Assembly (NCBI GenBank): GCA_025201365.1
Contig: JAIXMF010000194.1
Span: 1 to 24,850, forward strand
Origin: Syncephalis plumigaleata
Lineage: Eukaryota; Zoopagomycota; Zoopagomycetes; Zoopagales; Piptocephalidaceae
DNA length: 24,850 bases
Reading direction: 5' to 3'
A program made the translations under genes and the position numbers. Below the pieces are notes generated by a model. It was given only the letters and a program-made list of their open reading frames with translations, ran no database searches and was not told the origin of the DNA. Of this stretch, positions 10,007 to 19,014 are shown piece by piece; the first letter of the stretch is position 1; each line of letters opens with the position of its first letter.

Positions 10007-11869
10007 GCGTAGTGAACGGTATGAAGCAATGGACAATTTGTCTTTATTGCTATGCGTATAATGGTAGTAGAATGGAATAAATGACTTGCATTACTGATAG
10101 AAATGCCAGAATAGTAGAATGAGTAATGTAGAATGGAATGATTGATGCTGGATGAAAGATAAGAACGAGTAGATTAAAATACAATGGAGCAATAATGGAA
10201 TAGGAAGGTATAGAATAGAAAGAGGAGTAATGCAAACGGTATGCAATAATGACATGTCGATATAGATCAAATTGATTCATGTTTATTAATATTGCTAGTG
10301 GATGCTTGTCAATGATGGATGGCAATGAGTGTTGGCAGTAAGCATTAGCATGGTTGATTATCCCGTCATGTCGTTGTTGTTGTTGAATATTAGTTGATTG
10401 ACATTTAGAATGGGAATTAGTACATATTGCCTGGATGTTGTCACTTGCATTAGCAATGAATAGAAATGTCAACTTACCGAATAGAATGGAAATAGTATGT
10501 AGCCAGTATCATTGACATTTGAGTATTCTAATTGTAATATTGTTAGTATATTGTAATAAATGAACTTACCTGTAATTAATACTTATGAATAAATGAATGA
10601 ATAAAGTAATAAAATATGTTATGTCCCCATCATATCCACACCGCACCACCTGCCATTTGTCGCGGAGCGAGTGCTATGTTGAACGGTTGGATAGCCTTGC
10701 GACAATATACCACTATACTGCCGAACATTAATACAATAACGTTCAACAATAAAGCTATGGAGGCTGGCATATGGTCCATTCATTGCAAATGGCCATACAC
10801 CACATTGGCAGTATGAATGGCAGCCAGTGGCCAGCCAACCACCACCCACTGACAATGTTGCCGCTCCGTAGCGGTTCATAGTATATTTAACCGAAGCGCA
10901 TACGAGGGATCAGTAGATTAGCACATTGATACAAATGTATCTGTGCTAATGGGACATAACATAATAAATAAAAGGATTGGGATGATGCAAAGGGAGGGTT
11001 TCGATGTATAAGCAAACATTACAAGATAATGTAAGTGGAGGAGATAGAAATACATAGAAGCATTATAGAGCAAAAAACAGCAATAGAATATAATAGCGTA
11101 GACATTAAACATTGGAAATAAGCAAACATATGTTGGATTGAAGCAGTATTGGGACAGGATGATGCAGATAAGAATGATTAGAAATACATAGGTATATTGC
11201 AGTTTGAATAGGATAGCGCGAATAGAATGATAAACACACACAAATACATATCATTAAATGAGGTCAGTCACCATAATAACAAGTAAACTAGGCTTCCCTT
11301 CTCCCAGCGAAGGTAGCAACATGATGGTCAAATATCATGGCAAAGCGTCGTTTAAATGATACTATGATGGCAAATTGACCTAAACACATATCAATACAGA
11401 ATAAAGATATGCATTCAAGCATTTGCAAACCGTTACATTCATAATATTCATATAATAGAGAGGCTACCCGGCTACATTAACAACTTAATGACCTGTAGAA
11501 ACAATGATGGTATCTCCTTCCTTCCATATTATATTTTTACTGGGGCGTTAAGTTCATTTATTCCCTCCATTGCTTTGCAGTAGCTTCATATTAGACAAAT
11601 ATGTGAATGTCCGCAAGCAAGTAGCGTAGAAGACCGACACCCGTTACAGGTACCGACATCACACTGAACTGGAAAAATGTCAACTACGCTCATTACCACA
11701 CTCAGCGCTACGCTACACGCAAACAGTTTACAGAGCACTGACCTATTCTACTATGTGTATGTTTAAACAAGGAAAGGTGAAAGCGAAAGTAAGGAATGAA
11801 GGAATGAAAAGAGAAAGAGAAAGAGAAGTGGCTGTAGTAGCTATGTGATATGATATCTAGTCCTTATCG

Positions 11870-12019
11870 ATGAAAGGTGTACTGACCTGTTATGAGCGCC
11901 TCTGTCATTGGCTAATCAGCACAGGATATCAAAGAGACGATAAGGCCTTCCTATTTAGTAAGATTGGTTTCAGTGATACAGATAGCTATTCGTCCTTGGA
12001 TTTACAGGATCAAACGACC
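11870..12019 (+). CDS. unassigned short open frame, 49 codons
   Basis: An ATG-started frame reading MKGVLTCYERLCHWL, then GYQRDDKAFLFSKIGFSDTD, ending in TAA. The amino-acid mix looks protein-like, unlike the biased frames of the repeat arms, but no family is recognised. It could be a chance frame, an exon fragment or a tiny gene. It shares only the short string CYERxxH with the opposite-strand frame at 12186-12377. Confidence 0.15.
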
Positions 12020-12185
12020 TAACTTGCGTTCTACCTAGTTGGGCGTGCAATGCCGTGATTACTGTACGCAAAAAACCAGTAGGGAAATAGGAGTAACAAA
12101 CACGTTGTTACAATATGTACATAAGCGTGCATGGCCCGTGCGAGATATCTGTCCTTATTAACTAATCATAATAAAATAAGTGACA

Positions 12186-12377
12186 CTAGAACTTAGCGAG
12201 ATAGTTACTCATAGTAAACAAGCTAATCATTTGCACGCAATCACCGCGTAGTAGCGGCTTCACGTGATAATAGCGCTCGTAGCAAGAATAGCAGCTTAAC
12301 TCTGTGCGGATTGCAAGATCATTGGCCGAGAAGTGAGACATAGCGGCCCAATGATCGATCTCGTCTATCCGATCCAC
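12186..12377 (-). CDS. unassigned short open frame, 63 codons
   Basis: A minus-strand frame, divergent from the kinase gene, reading MDRIDEIDHWAAMSHF and later CYSCYERYYHVKPLLRGDC. No family is recognised. It lies 160 bases from the kinase start codon, so part of it may instead be kinase promoter. Kept only as a low-confidence candidate. Confidence 0.15.
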   Translation of the reverse strand: MDRIDEIDHWAAMSHFSANDLAIRTELSCYSCYERYYHVKPLLRGDCVQMISLFTMSNYLAKF

Positions 12378-12417
12378 TCCATCTCATTTCATCTATTCGA
12401 TCCACTCCATCTCATAT
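12364..12417. repeat. two-copy 28-bp tandem duplication
   Basis: TCTATCCGATCCACTCCATC at 12364 recurs 28 bases later as TCTATTCGATCCACTCCATC at 12392, each followed by TCAT. It sits 120-170 bases upstream of the kinase start codon. Confidence 0.7.
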
Positions 12418-12419
12418 GC

Positions 12420-12537
12420 CTGACTCATCCACTTCCTCTATGACGAAATAACTTCTTTCTTTTTCTTTTCGCTTCTATCAACTGCTATCTTCTTTACTAA
12501 GCATATCATTGCTTTACGTTACTATCGCCCTTACAAT
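12420..12537 (+). promoter_or_regulatory. pyrimidine-rich leader of the kinase gene
   Basis: A CT-rich tract (TTCTTTCTTTTTCTTTTCGC and neighbours, about 12449-12500) lies just before the start codon at 12538. CT-rich tracts are common near fungal transcription starts. No TATA box was identified with confidence. Confidence 0.35.
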
Positions 12538-14736
12538 ATGTCTGCTTCTACGTCCACCACAAACGCAAGCCTTGCTTCACCGCACAGTAATGAGCGGCTA
12601 TACGTTAACCTACCAAAATGCTGGGATACGTTGCATAAAGTGAATAAGAAGAAGATAGTCGGATGGGTGCAAGTTATTGACGCCGAGATTACAGGTATGT
12701 GCCGCTAGTGTTTATACGAATGACCACTAATTAGTACATAGAACCCATAGAATACACGTTGTCGCTAAATGAAACGCTCAAGTTTGGGTCCGACAAAACG
12801 AAGTGGTAAGTTCTACTATATTATTAGAGCCCCATATATACTAATGATATCTCCGTTTTAAATAGTGATTACCCGCTCAAGATAAATAACTTGTCGGGCG
12901 TCTATTTTGAGCTGGCAGTGGTAAGTCAACAATAGCTGCTTCACAAGTATATCGCTAACTATAGTATACATTGATAAATTATACTTCAGATCAACCAGTG
13001 CATTACGTTTAAGGTAGGTAACATACTAAGGCGTTTATTACTAGCACTAACACCATAACTAGAACATAATGCTCCCATCTGTAAAAGGTAAGTTACCCAC
13101 GCCACCCAATACACAATGACTTATACGATATGTAGTTGAAGGAGCTGTAGTAAATACTGGCCATGAACAAAGAGTCCGAAAGGAGTGCCATATCGTCATT
13201 CCCAATTGCACAAGTAAGTAAACGGCTAATACAATCTACGGCCGTTATTAACCATACCTGTATTAATAGCAAAATTCGTTGTGCACCACCTACAACCGAC
13301 CACTATCAAGGACAACAGCAACGATAAGAAATACAAGAAGGTAAGTTGTATGACGACCTGAAGATAATGATAATAACGAATGCTGTATTATAGTTGGTGG
13401 ACAAGAACTACATCATGACCAGCACGAAACTGGGATGGTAAATGATCTCTGAATGTTAATATTGACGAAAAGCTAACCAATATTAATTGTTTAGGGGAAC
13501 ACAAGAATTAGTCTACCTGGGCATTAACCGCGCTACGGGTGAGCGTGTTGCGATCAAGTCCTCCCCACAAGGTCGCCACCAGCGTATGTTTTTACAAGAG
13601 GTGCGCATACTACAGGAGTTGATTGGCCGCCCACACTTTATCCAGCTGGTTGATGCACATGCTACCTCCCAGGCCATGTATATCGTACTGCAACATGCCT
13701 GGGGGAGTCTGGGTCGTTACATTCGTCTTCATGGAACGATCCCAGAAGAATGTGCAAAGGAGATATTCAAACAGCTGTTGAAGGGCATCAAGGTAAGTTA
13801 CATTATGATTAATAACACGATAGAATACTAATTATTTATTAGATCTTGCACGACAATGACATAGTGCACAGAGGTAAGCTATACTAATGTGTTCCTTATA
13901 CTATTATTAACATATCATTTATTACTAACACTATTGCACCACCAGACATTAAGGTAAGTATTAATTTATTAGCGGTACATCATAACACGGCTAACAATGT
14001 TCTTGATAGCCCCACAACATTTTGTTGTTGGAGTTCAGTGAGGCGCCCACGGCTGTCTACGCCGATTTTGGGCTAATCTATCAGTTCGCGTCACCAGGGC
14101 TAGTTATTACTAGTTTCGCCGGTACAAAGGCTTATGTGGCCCCAGAAGTGATAAGAACAAATCACGACTGGGAGGGCATTAAGTCAAGAGTAGGAGGGAT
14201 GGATTGGCTTATAGCCGAGCAGCTGGACTCAGAGCCCTTCATCGATAGTGGCTACGACCAAGCTTCCGATATGTGGAGCTTGGGAGTGGTATTGTTCGAG
14301 ATGGTATTCGGTAAGTGACTAAATAATTATAACTTACTTCTACTAATATCGATATTATTATTAGGATACTTGCCATTTGGGGAGTCTGGCCAACTCCACT
14401 TCCAATTACACAACATCCTAGCAATGGATGTTAATGCTCATAACCAAGATGGGCAAGTAAAGGATGAGTGTAAGTAGAATAATTATAATGAGTTTGTTGC
14501 TTGCTAACTATTGATTAGGTATGGAGCTCATCCGAAATCTCCTCGTAGTAAATGCCGATGAGCGGTACACGGCAGAGGAAGCGCTGGCCTGCGCATGGCT
14601 AGCTGAGCCAGAGGAGGAAGCGAGCTCCTCTGCTCCTCCACAACAATCCCACCAGGGCAATCGCCGATTGCCCTTCCCTCCAACTCGCACCCATTACCCG
14701 CGCGAAGCTAAGCGCTTGCGTATTAGCTACAGATAG
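12538..14736 (+). CDS. FHA-domain Ser/Thr protein kinase, CHK2/Rad53/Mek1-like
   Basis: Predicted CDS join(12538..12694, 12742..12805, 12866..12920, 12990..13013, 13063..13087, 13136..13213, 13270..13340, 13394..13437, 13495..13792, 13843..13873, 13946..13953, 14010..14310, 14365..14469, 14519..14736), 492 residues; all phases agree. An FHA-like domain lies at about 40-110 (LKFGSDKTKCDYPL). The kinase domain spans about 165-440: loop LGWGTQELV, VAIK (K194), HRDIKPHN (D283), ADFG (D304), APE (E331), DMWSLGV. All catalytic residues are present, so activity is expected. The family acts in DNA-damage or meiotic checkpoints, and the length is close to yeast Mek1. Oddities: FHA lacks the usual GR arginine and the SxxH histidine; about 30 extra residues, partly acidic, separate APE from DMWS; no SQ/TQ cluster; exons of 8, 24, 25 and 31 nt. 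The gene lies between the arms of the long inverted repeat. Confidence 0.88.
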
Positions 14737-15136
14737 TAAGTAAGCTTTTATTTCAATACATACATGACTAACATATCATTAGATGAATATATAACACTAT
14801 ATTCCTTTCTCCTTCTTGGATTGATACTTTGCTTAACATATGTATACTAAAATAAATTCTATGCTTTATTCTAATTCTCGATTACTCTTACAATCAAAAT
14901 GATGCTAACAGTACATACACGATCATTAATAAATGCTTATACTATTCCTTTATCACACATGTAGTTGAATGCTTAGCATACTGGATCTATTTATTCAAGT
15001 GCTCGACAATATCAGCATACATATTTTATTTTAATCATCACTCTAAGCAGATACAACTAATATCATCTTGCTACTCACCTCATTCCACTATTACTTTCAT
15101 ACACTCACTTTCGCTCTCTTTATTTATTATGACTAT
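14737..15136. other. 3' flank of the kinase gene
   Basis: AT-rich sequence between the kinase stop and the right arm, with AATAAA-like polyadenylation signals (for example at about 14850-14856). No gene is seen. Confidence 0.5.
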
Positions 15137-16003
15137 TTATCTCCATCATTCTACCTTTCCACTACATACACATGCTTGCCACTATTCCCATTTCACACTG
15201 CATATATTCACTATTCCACCTATTGCCCATTCCCCTTGCCATTTACTTCTTTACACAGCACGCGTCTTCTTCGTGTCAACTACATTCCAGTTGTTTCCCT
15301 TGTTTTCCTTTCCCTTTACCTCTTTACCAATACTGTCTCCTTTGTGCTAACCTCATTTTCCTTGTCAGTAAACAACACGCGCCTTCTTTGTGGCAACCGC
15401 ATTCTCTTTCTTTTATTTACTTGCTTACTTCCTCAGTAATACGCGCCTTCTTCGTGTCATTCACATTCCACTTACTTCCTCTTTCACTTTAACATACACA
15501 TTCCCAATAGCAGCTATTCTGCCATACTATCACTATGTCGTTTATTTATCTCTTTGTTTTCCTCTTCCTCTATCCTATCTACATGCTCACTTGTCGTTAT
15601 TATTACTATACCAATAAGTGTTGTTTATTGTTCGTTCTAGTTCTTTGTCTTCTATCACTGTCCTGCTTATTTATCAATGTTTAAGCGTTCATTGCTCTCG
15701 TTGTAATATGTACCTTTTACTTTACCGCTCTTTTCCGTCATCTGTTTGTATGCTACCCTTACGTCATGCTTTTATTTGTATTTTACTTGTTTACTGCCAT
15801 CTACATACTCTATCTACCTACAAGCATATACTGCTTCTTCGAATAAACTGGCATACGTGTTCATGCACCCTTCCTTGCTCATTCCTTGCTCATTCGTGAC
15901 AAGTCAGTCATTCTACTAACTACTGCTTGTTTATTACATTGTTTATCGTGTATTCTATTTGTTCACTCGTTGCTACTCCTATGCAATTAACCGTAAGCAT
16001 TAT
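15137..16003 (+). repeat. right arm of the long inverted repeat
   Basis: Inverted partner of 9140-10006; identical over 15137-15978 in every part compared, then about four mismatches in the last 25 bases. The inner end at 15137 is abrupt and lies 401 bases after the kinase stop codon. The arm carries the reverse complements of the spaced ACACGAAGAAGGCGCGT motif at 15260-15458. Confidence 0.95.
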
Positions 16004-16305
16004 CATAATTTAATCTATGAATAACAAGTTATTATGCAATGCTACTACATAATGCATGCTTTATTAATTGATAACTATCTCGATACTAATAGCAATAATA
16101 ATAGGAATCAGATAACGCGCAACTATTAGTGTTCGTGGTATCATTGTTTTGATATTCATACGAATATATACAGTCAAATGTGCTTTCCAATAAACTCATA
16201 ATCGATAAGTTGTTGTATTGCTCGCTTCATCCTTGTAATAACACGGTCATATTCATCCGATCCTATCATCTATATATATATTCGCTTGCAACTGAACTAT
16301 TCAGT
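16004..16305. other. intergenic between the right arm and TMEM230
   Basis: AT-rich 3' flank of the TMEM230 gene, with a TATATATATA run at 16272-16281. No gene or RNA is seen. Confidence 0.5.
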
Positions 16306-16864
16306 TTATTCTAGATCGGGTATTTGATCAAAGTCATAACCGTAATAGCCTTTCCACGCGTAATACGCTAATCTGACATGATAGAAACCGGGAATAAAGA
16401 TTAATGTGCCAAGAATCAGGATGGGTAATCCACTAGCTTTCCAATCCTATTTACGACATTATTAGCTATACTACCATGAAAGCAGTAACAATAATCGGAT
16501 GCTTTCTTCGTTTACTTACGGGAGTATCAATCATGCCAGATACAATTAGTGCTCCAATTACTACACCGATAGCACCAAAGATGAAAAGCACTGAAGCTAG
16601 TATAATAGAATTCCATGGAACTAGACGACAATATCAAGGAAAAAAAGAGAGAAAGAAAAAGTACGAAGTGCGCATAGCAGTATCCATCGTTAGCAATGCT
16701 ATTATAGTGTAATAAGTCTAGGTGAGATACTTACTAGGACTTGGTGGTTTAATGAATTGCTCGCGCGAGAAAGCTGACGCTTCCTCATGGAGACGCAAGT
16801 AGCGTAGACTCTCGCGTTGACTACGTTTAGAGCGTTTTGGTCCTTTGAAACGTTTGGGTAGCAT
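16306..16864 (-). CDS. TMEM230: TMEM230 family membrane protein
   Basis: Predicted CDS complement(join(16306..16446, 16520..16620, 16735..16864)), 123 residues. It has a basic N-terminal tail ([17 protein letters not shown]), then FIKPPSPIPW and membrane segment 1 ([20 protein letters not shown]), a short loop (MIDTPDWKASG), and segment 2 running into the family signature [20 protein letters not shown]. The end, [10 protein letters not shown], matches the YDDIPDFD-like end of animal TMEM230. In animals the protein sits on secretory, synaptic and recycling vesicles and is linked to Parkinson's disease; a similar traffic role is likely here. Introns are 16447-16519 (phase 0) and 16621-16734 (phase 1), both GTAAGT. 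An in-frame ATG at 16906 would add 14 residues, but the start at 16864 gives the more typical tail. Confidence 0.92.
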
Positions 16865-17070
16865 CACAATAGTAATAAGTAGATTGTAGCTAGAATAGCA
16901 CGACAAGAAAGAAAACGATGAGACACAAGACTACTGAATGAATGAGCGAATGAGTGAGTAAAAATGAACATCAATATGCTGTTACAAAAAAACCGAAACC
17001 ATTGACAACCTCCTTGGTTTCAGTCAATCATCATTTTATTATTACTATCGATTGACTTGCTTGAATGATG
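16865..17070. other. TMEM230 upstream region / TPC1-like 3' flank
   Basis: Short spacer between two minus-strand genes. It contains GAATGA/GAGTGA repeats near 16935-16960. No further feature is seen. Confidence 0.4.
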
Positions 17071-18583
17071 CTAATGCTGATGTTTTCGATAAATAAGCCA
17101 ATCTCGTAATTGACCGTAAACTAAGAATGTAATAGCTGCTGCTGGTGCTGCCTTTAACATGCCGGGCACATAACCGCGATACAAGCCAATAATACCCTCG
17201 TGATGTACAATCTGACGGAAAGTAGTCATTAAACTGCCCATGTAACGTGGTACATCCTCAACCGCGTAATAATGTCGACTGGGTCCTTGAATCTATATAT
17301 ATATATTTGTATATATACATTATCGCAATACGATTAGCACCAATACAACGAGACAATTCCTGTGGTAATAAATCATAACATGCTTACCTGAAGTCGTTTC
17401 CTTACTACATCTAGTGGAAATACACCAGTCTTACTAATAATACCCGCTGCCCCGCCACACGCCATATCTCGTAGACCACTCGCCGTCCGATGACTAGTTG
17501 TATCGGTGGATTCCAGCTTGCATCAAAGAAGTTAACATTACGCCACCTAACGGTGATGATTCGCTATGCATGCTTACCGGCCAAAGACGTGCCAATGTCT
17601 CATAACTGCCGAACATCAGTCCCATATACGGTATAATCTGTAGGAGAGATGGACCAAGCCCACGATATAAACCGCGTATTCCCTCACTACGAACGATCTT
17701 ACTGAATGCCGATACCATACTGCCATAGACGCGGTTGACACCCTGTGAAGCGTAGCGTGTACGTAGTAAATCTAATGGATAAGTGCACAGCGTAGCGAAT
17801 GATCCGGCCAGCGCACCAACAAGAAACGATTGACCTGCTTCCGGTAGTTTATAATGGACAAGCGTTTGCTATACCGATTCCATTAGCTAATTGTATTAGC
17901 AATAATGATAATAAGCTGTAAGCCTACCACTTCATTTACTAATTGATGGCTTTGTTGATAGGCAAGGAATTGCATTGCTCCATAGGCGAGATAAAGATAC
18001 TCGGCGGCCAGATTACCTTTCCACAATGCCTATTCATTGCTAGATCAGATAAATGATCCTGTAGATGATTGGATTTCGTGTATATACACATATACAAATA
18101 AAGGAGGATATCCTATCGTTTACTTACTAACAGTCCTTCCTCGCGTACAATCAATCGCATCGACTGGAATACGCCACGATACTTTGCCGTGGCAACAGGT
18201 CTACCTGTCATTGAACTACCTGCCTTGCCCCCTTGTACTGGCTCGTTCGCGATAGTATGTTGGCGACTTAATAGAAACGGAGAAAGATGAGGTCGTGATC
18301 TACTTTGTAGCTAAGTGTTTACACATAGAAGACCCTTAATAGCAATACCTAATAAACAAGCTAGAGATTACTTACTTGTAAACGAATCTTGACAACGTCC
18401 AACGGAGCTATCACAAATCTATCGATAGTAATTTGCCAGTAACCGGTGGTATTATAGCCCTATTACGTGTATAAAAGTGTACATACGGTGCAGCACCTAC
18501 CGAGATATGACACCGGCCGTTGCACCACAAGCAGCACTCTGCCAGCCGGACAGCTCGGTCGCCCGTTTATCTGGTGTAGTCAT
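17071..18583 (-). CDS. TPC1: mitochondrial carrier, thiamine pyrophosphate carrier type (SLC25A19/Tpc1-like)
   Basis: Predicted CDS complement(join(17071..17292, 17388..17516, 17578..17868, 17928..18029, 18128..18310, 18376..18418, 18501..18583)), 350 residues; all phases agree. Three carrier repeats each have the PxDxxxxR signature: APLDVVKIRLQ, YPLDLLRTRYASQG and FPLDVVRKRLQ, each followed by a matching helix segment (EEGLLALWKGN, SEGIRGLYRGLGPSLLQ, HEGIIGLYRG). The second repeat, DLLRTRYASQG, and the stretch KYRGVFQSM...REEG...LWKGN closely resemble human SLC25A19, which exchanges cytosolic thiamine pyrophosphate across the inner mitochondrial membrane. A CoA/ADP carrier is the main alternative. 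Between repeat-1 helices there is a Ser-rich loop longer than usual (about 40 residues). A 228-bp transposon-derived element lies 109 bases before the start codon, so it may sit in the promoter. Confidence 0.87.
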
Positions 18584-18691
18584 AACTAAGGGAATGAGGT
18601 ATCACTAATATTGCGAATAAGGATAAGGCAATTGAACGTATTTATGGTTTATAAGGGAGAATAAAGAAAAGTAGAATAACAATATCATGTA

Positions 18692-18919
18692 CAGTGCTTC
18701 CATCCAATTTGCGCAGTTAACCTTCTATTTTACAAATAAATAATAGTTATGATGATAAAACTTACGTATTTAGATGTGAGTAGCGATAATCCTCAACTGC
18801 TAGGGCAATGACAACTACTCAATAATAATAGCAATGTGATAATGATGTTAACAATTGTACAAATCTATCTATTAATAAACACAAAAGACTAACATTGTTA
18901 ATCGGCTGGAAAAACCCTG
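18692..18919. mobile_element. 228-bp miniature copy of the TA-flanked TIR element
   Basis: Starts CAGTGCTTCCATCCAATTTG and ends, reverse-complemented, CAGGGTTTTTCCAGCCG, with TA at 18690-18691 and 18920-18921. The first 80 bases match the left end of the 541-bp element and the last 90 match its right end; the middle, including the coding remnant, is missing or unrelated. It lies between the TPC1-like start codon (18583) and the stop codon of the Ser-rich gene (19015). Confidence 0.85.
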
Positions 18920-19014
18920 TAGTTTGTTTAAAATGAAGCCATGCTTTATTAACGCAAAATGAAAGGTGAATTAGTCAACAACAATGATAATGAACGGCAA
19001 TATATGATCGCAAT

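Larger units (their letters stand above)
10007..12537. other. AT-rich non-coding part of the inverted-repeat centre
   Basis: About 2.5 kb with no convincing gene. It contains many AATAGAATG-like words similar in style to the arms (10060-10240), a slightly GC-richer patch at 10620-10880 of unknown nature, a GAAAGAGAAAGAGAAG purine run near 11810-11830, and two short unassigned frames listed separately (11870-12019 and 12186-12377). No transposase, recombinase or polymerase motif was recognised. Confidence 0.5.
9140..16003. mobile_element. possible 6.9-kb long-TIR element or inverted duplication carrying a kinase
   Basis: Two 867-base inverted arms enclose 5.13 kb with one intact gene, the FHA kinase. 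The form matches a long-TIR DNA transposon with captured cargo, or a host inverted duplication. No transposase, integrase or polymerase gene was recognised inside, and no target-site duplication could be fixed because the outer ends fade. The mobile interpretation is inference; the inverted repeat itself is plain. Confidence 0.35.

Noticed and set aside
9244-10036. Several open frames of 75-110 codons in the left arm, repeated in the right arm
   Set aside because: They overlap in several frames and give Leu/His/Ser/Phe-rich peptides typical of pyrimidine-rich DNA. They have no motif and exist in both arms only because the DNA is duplicated.
10616-10879. GC-richer patch with frames on both strands
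   Set aside because: Neither frame shows a family motif or plausible splice partners; left as unexplained intergenic sequence.
9140-16003. LTR retroelement or Polinton-like element
   Set aside because: The repeats are inverted, not direct, and no reverse transcriptase, integrase, DNA polymerase or capsid gene is visible between them.
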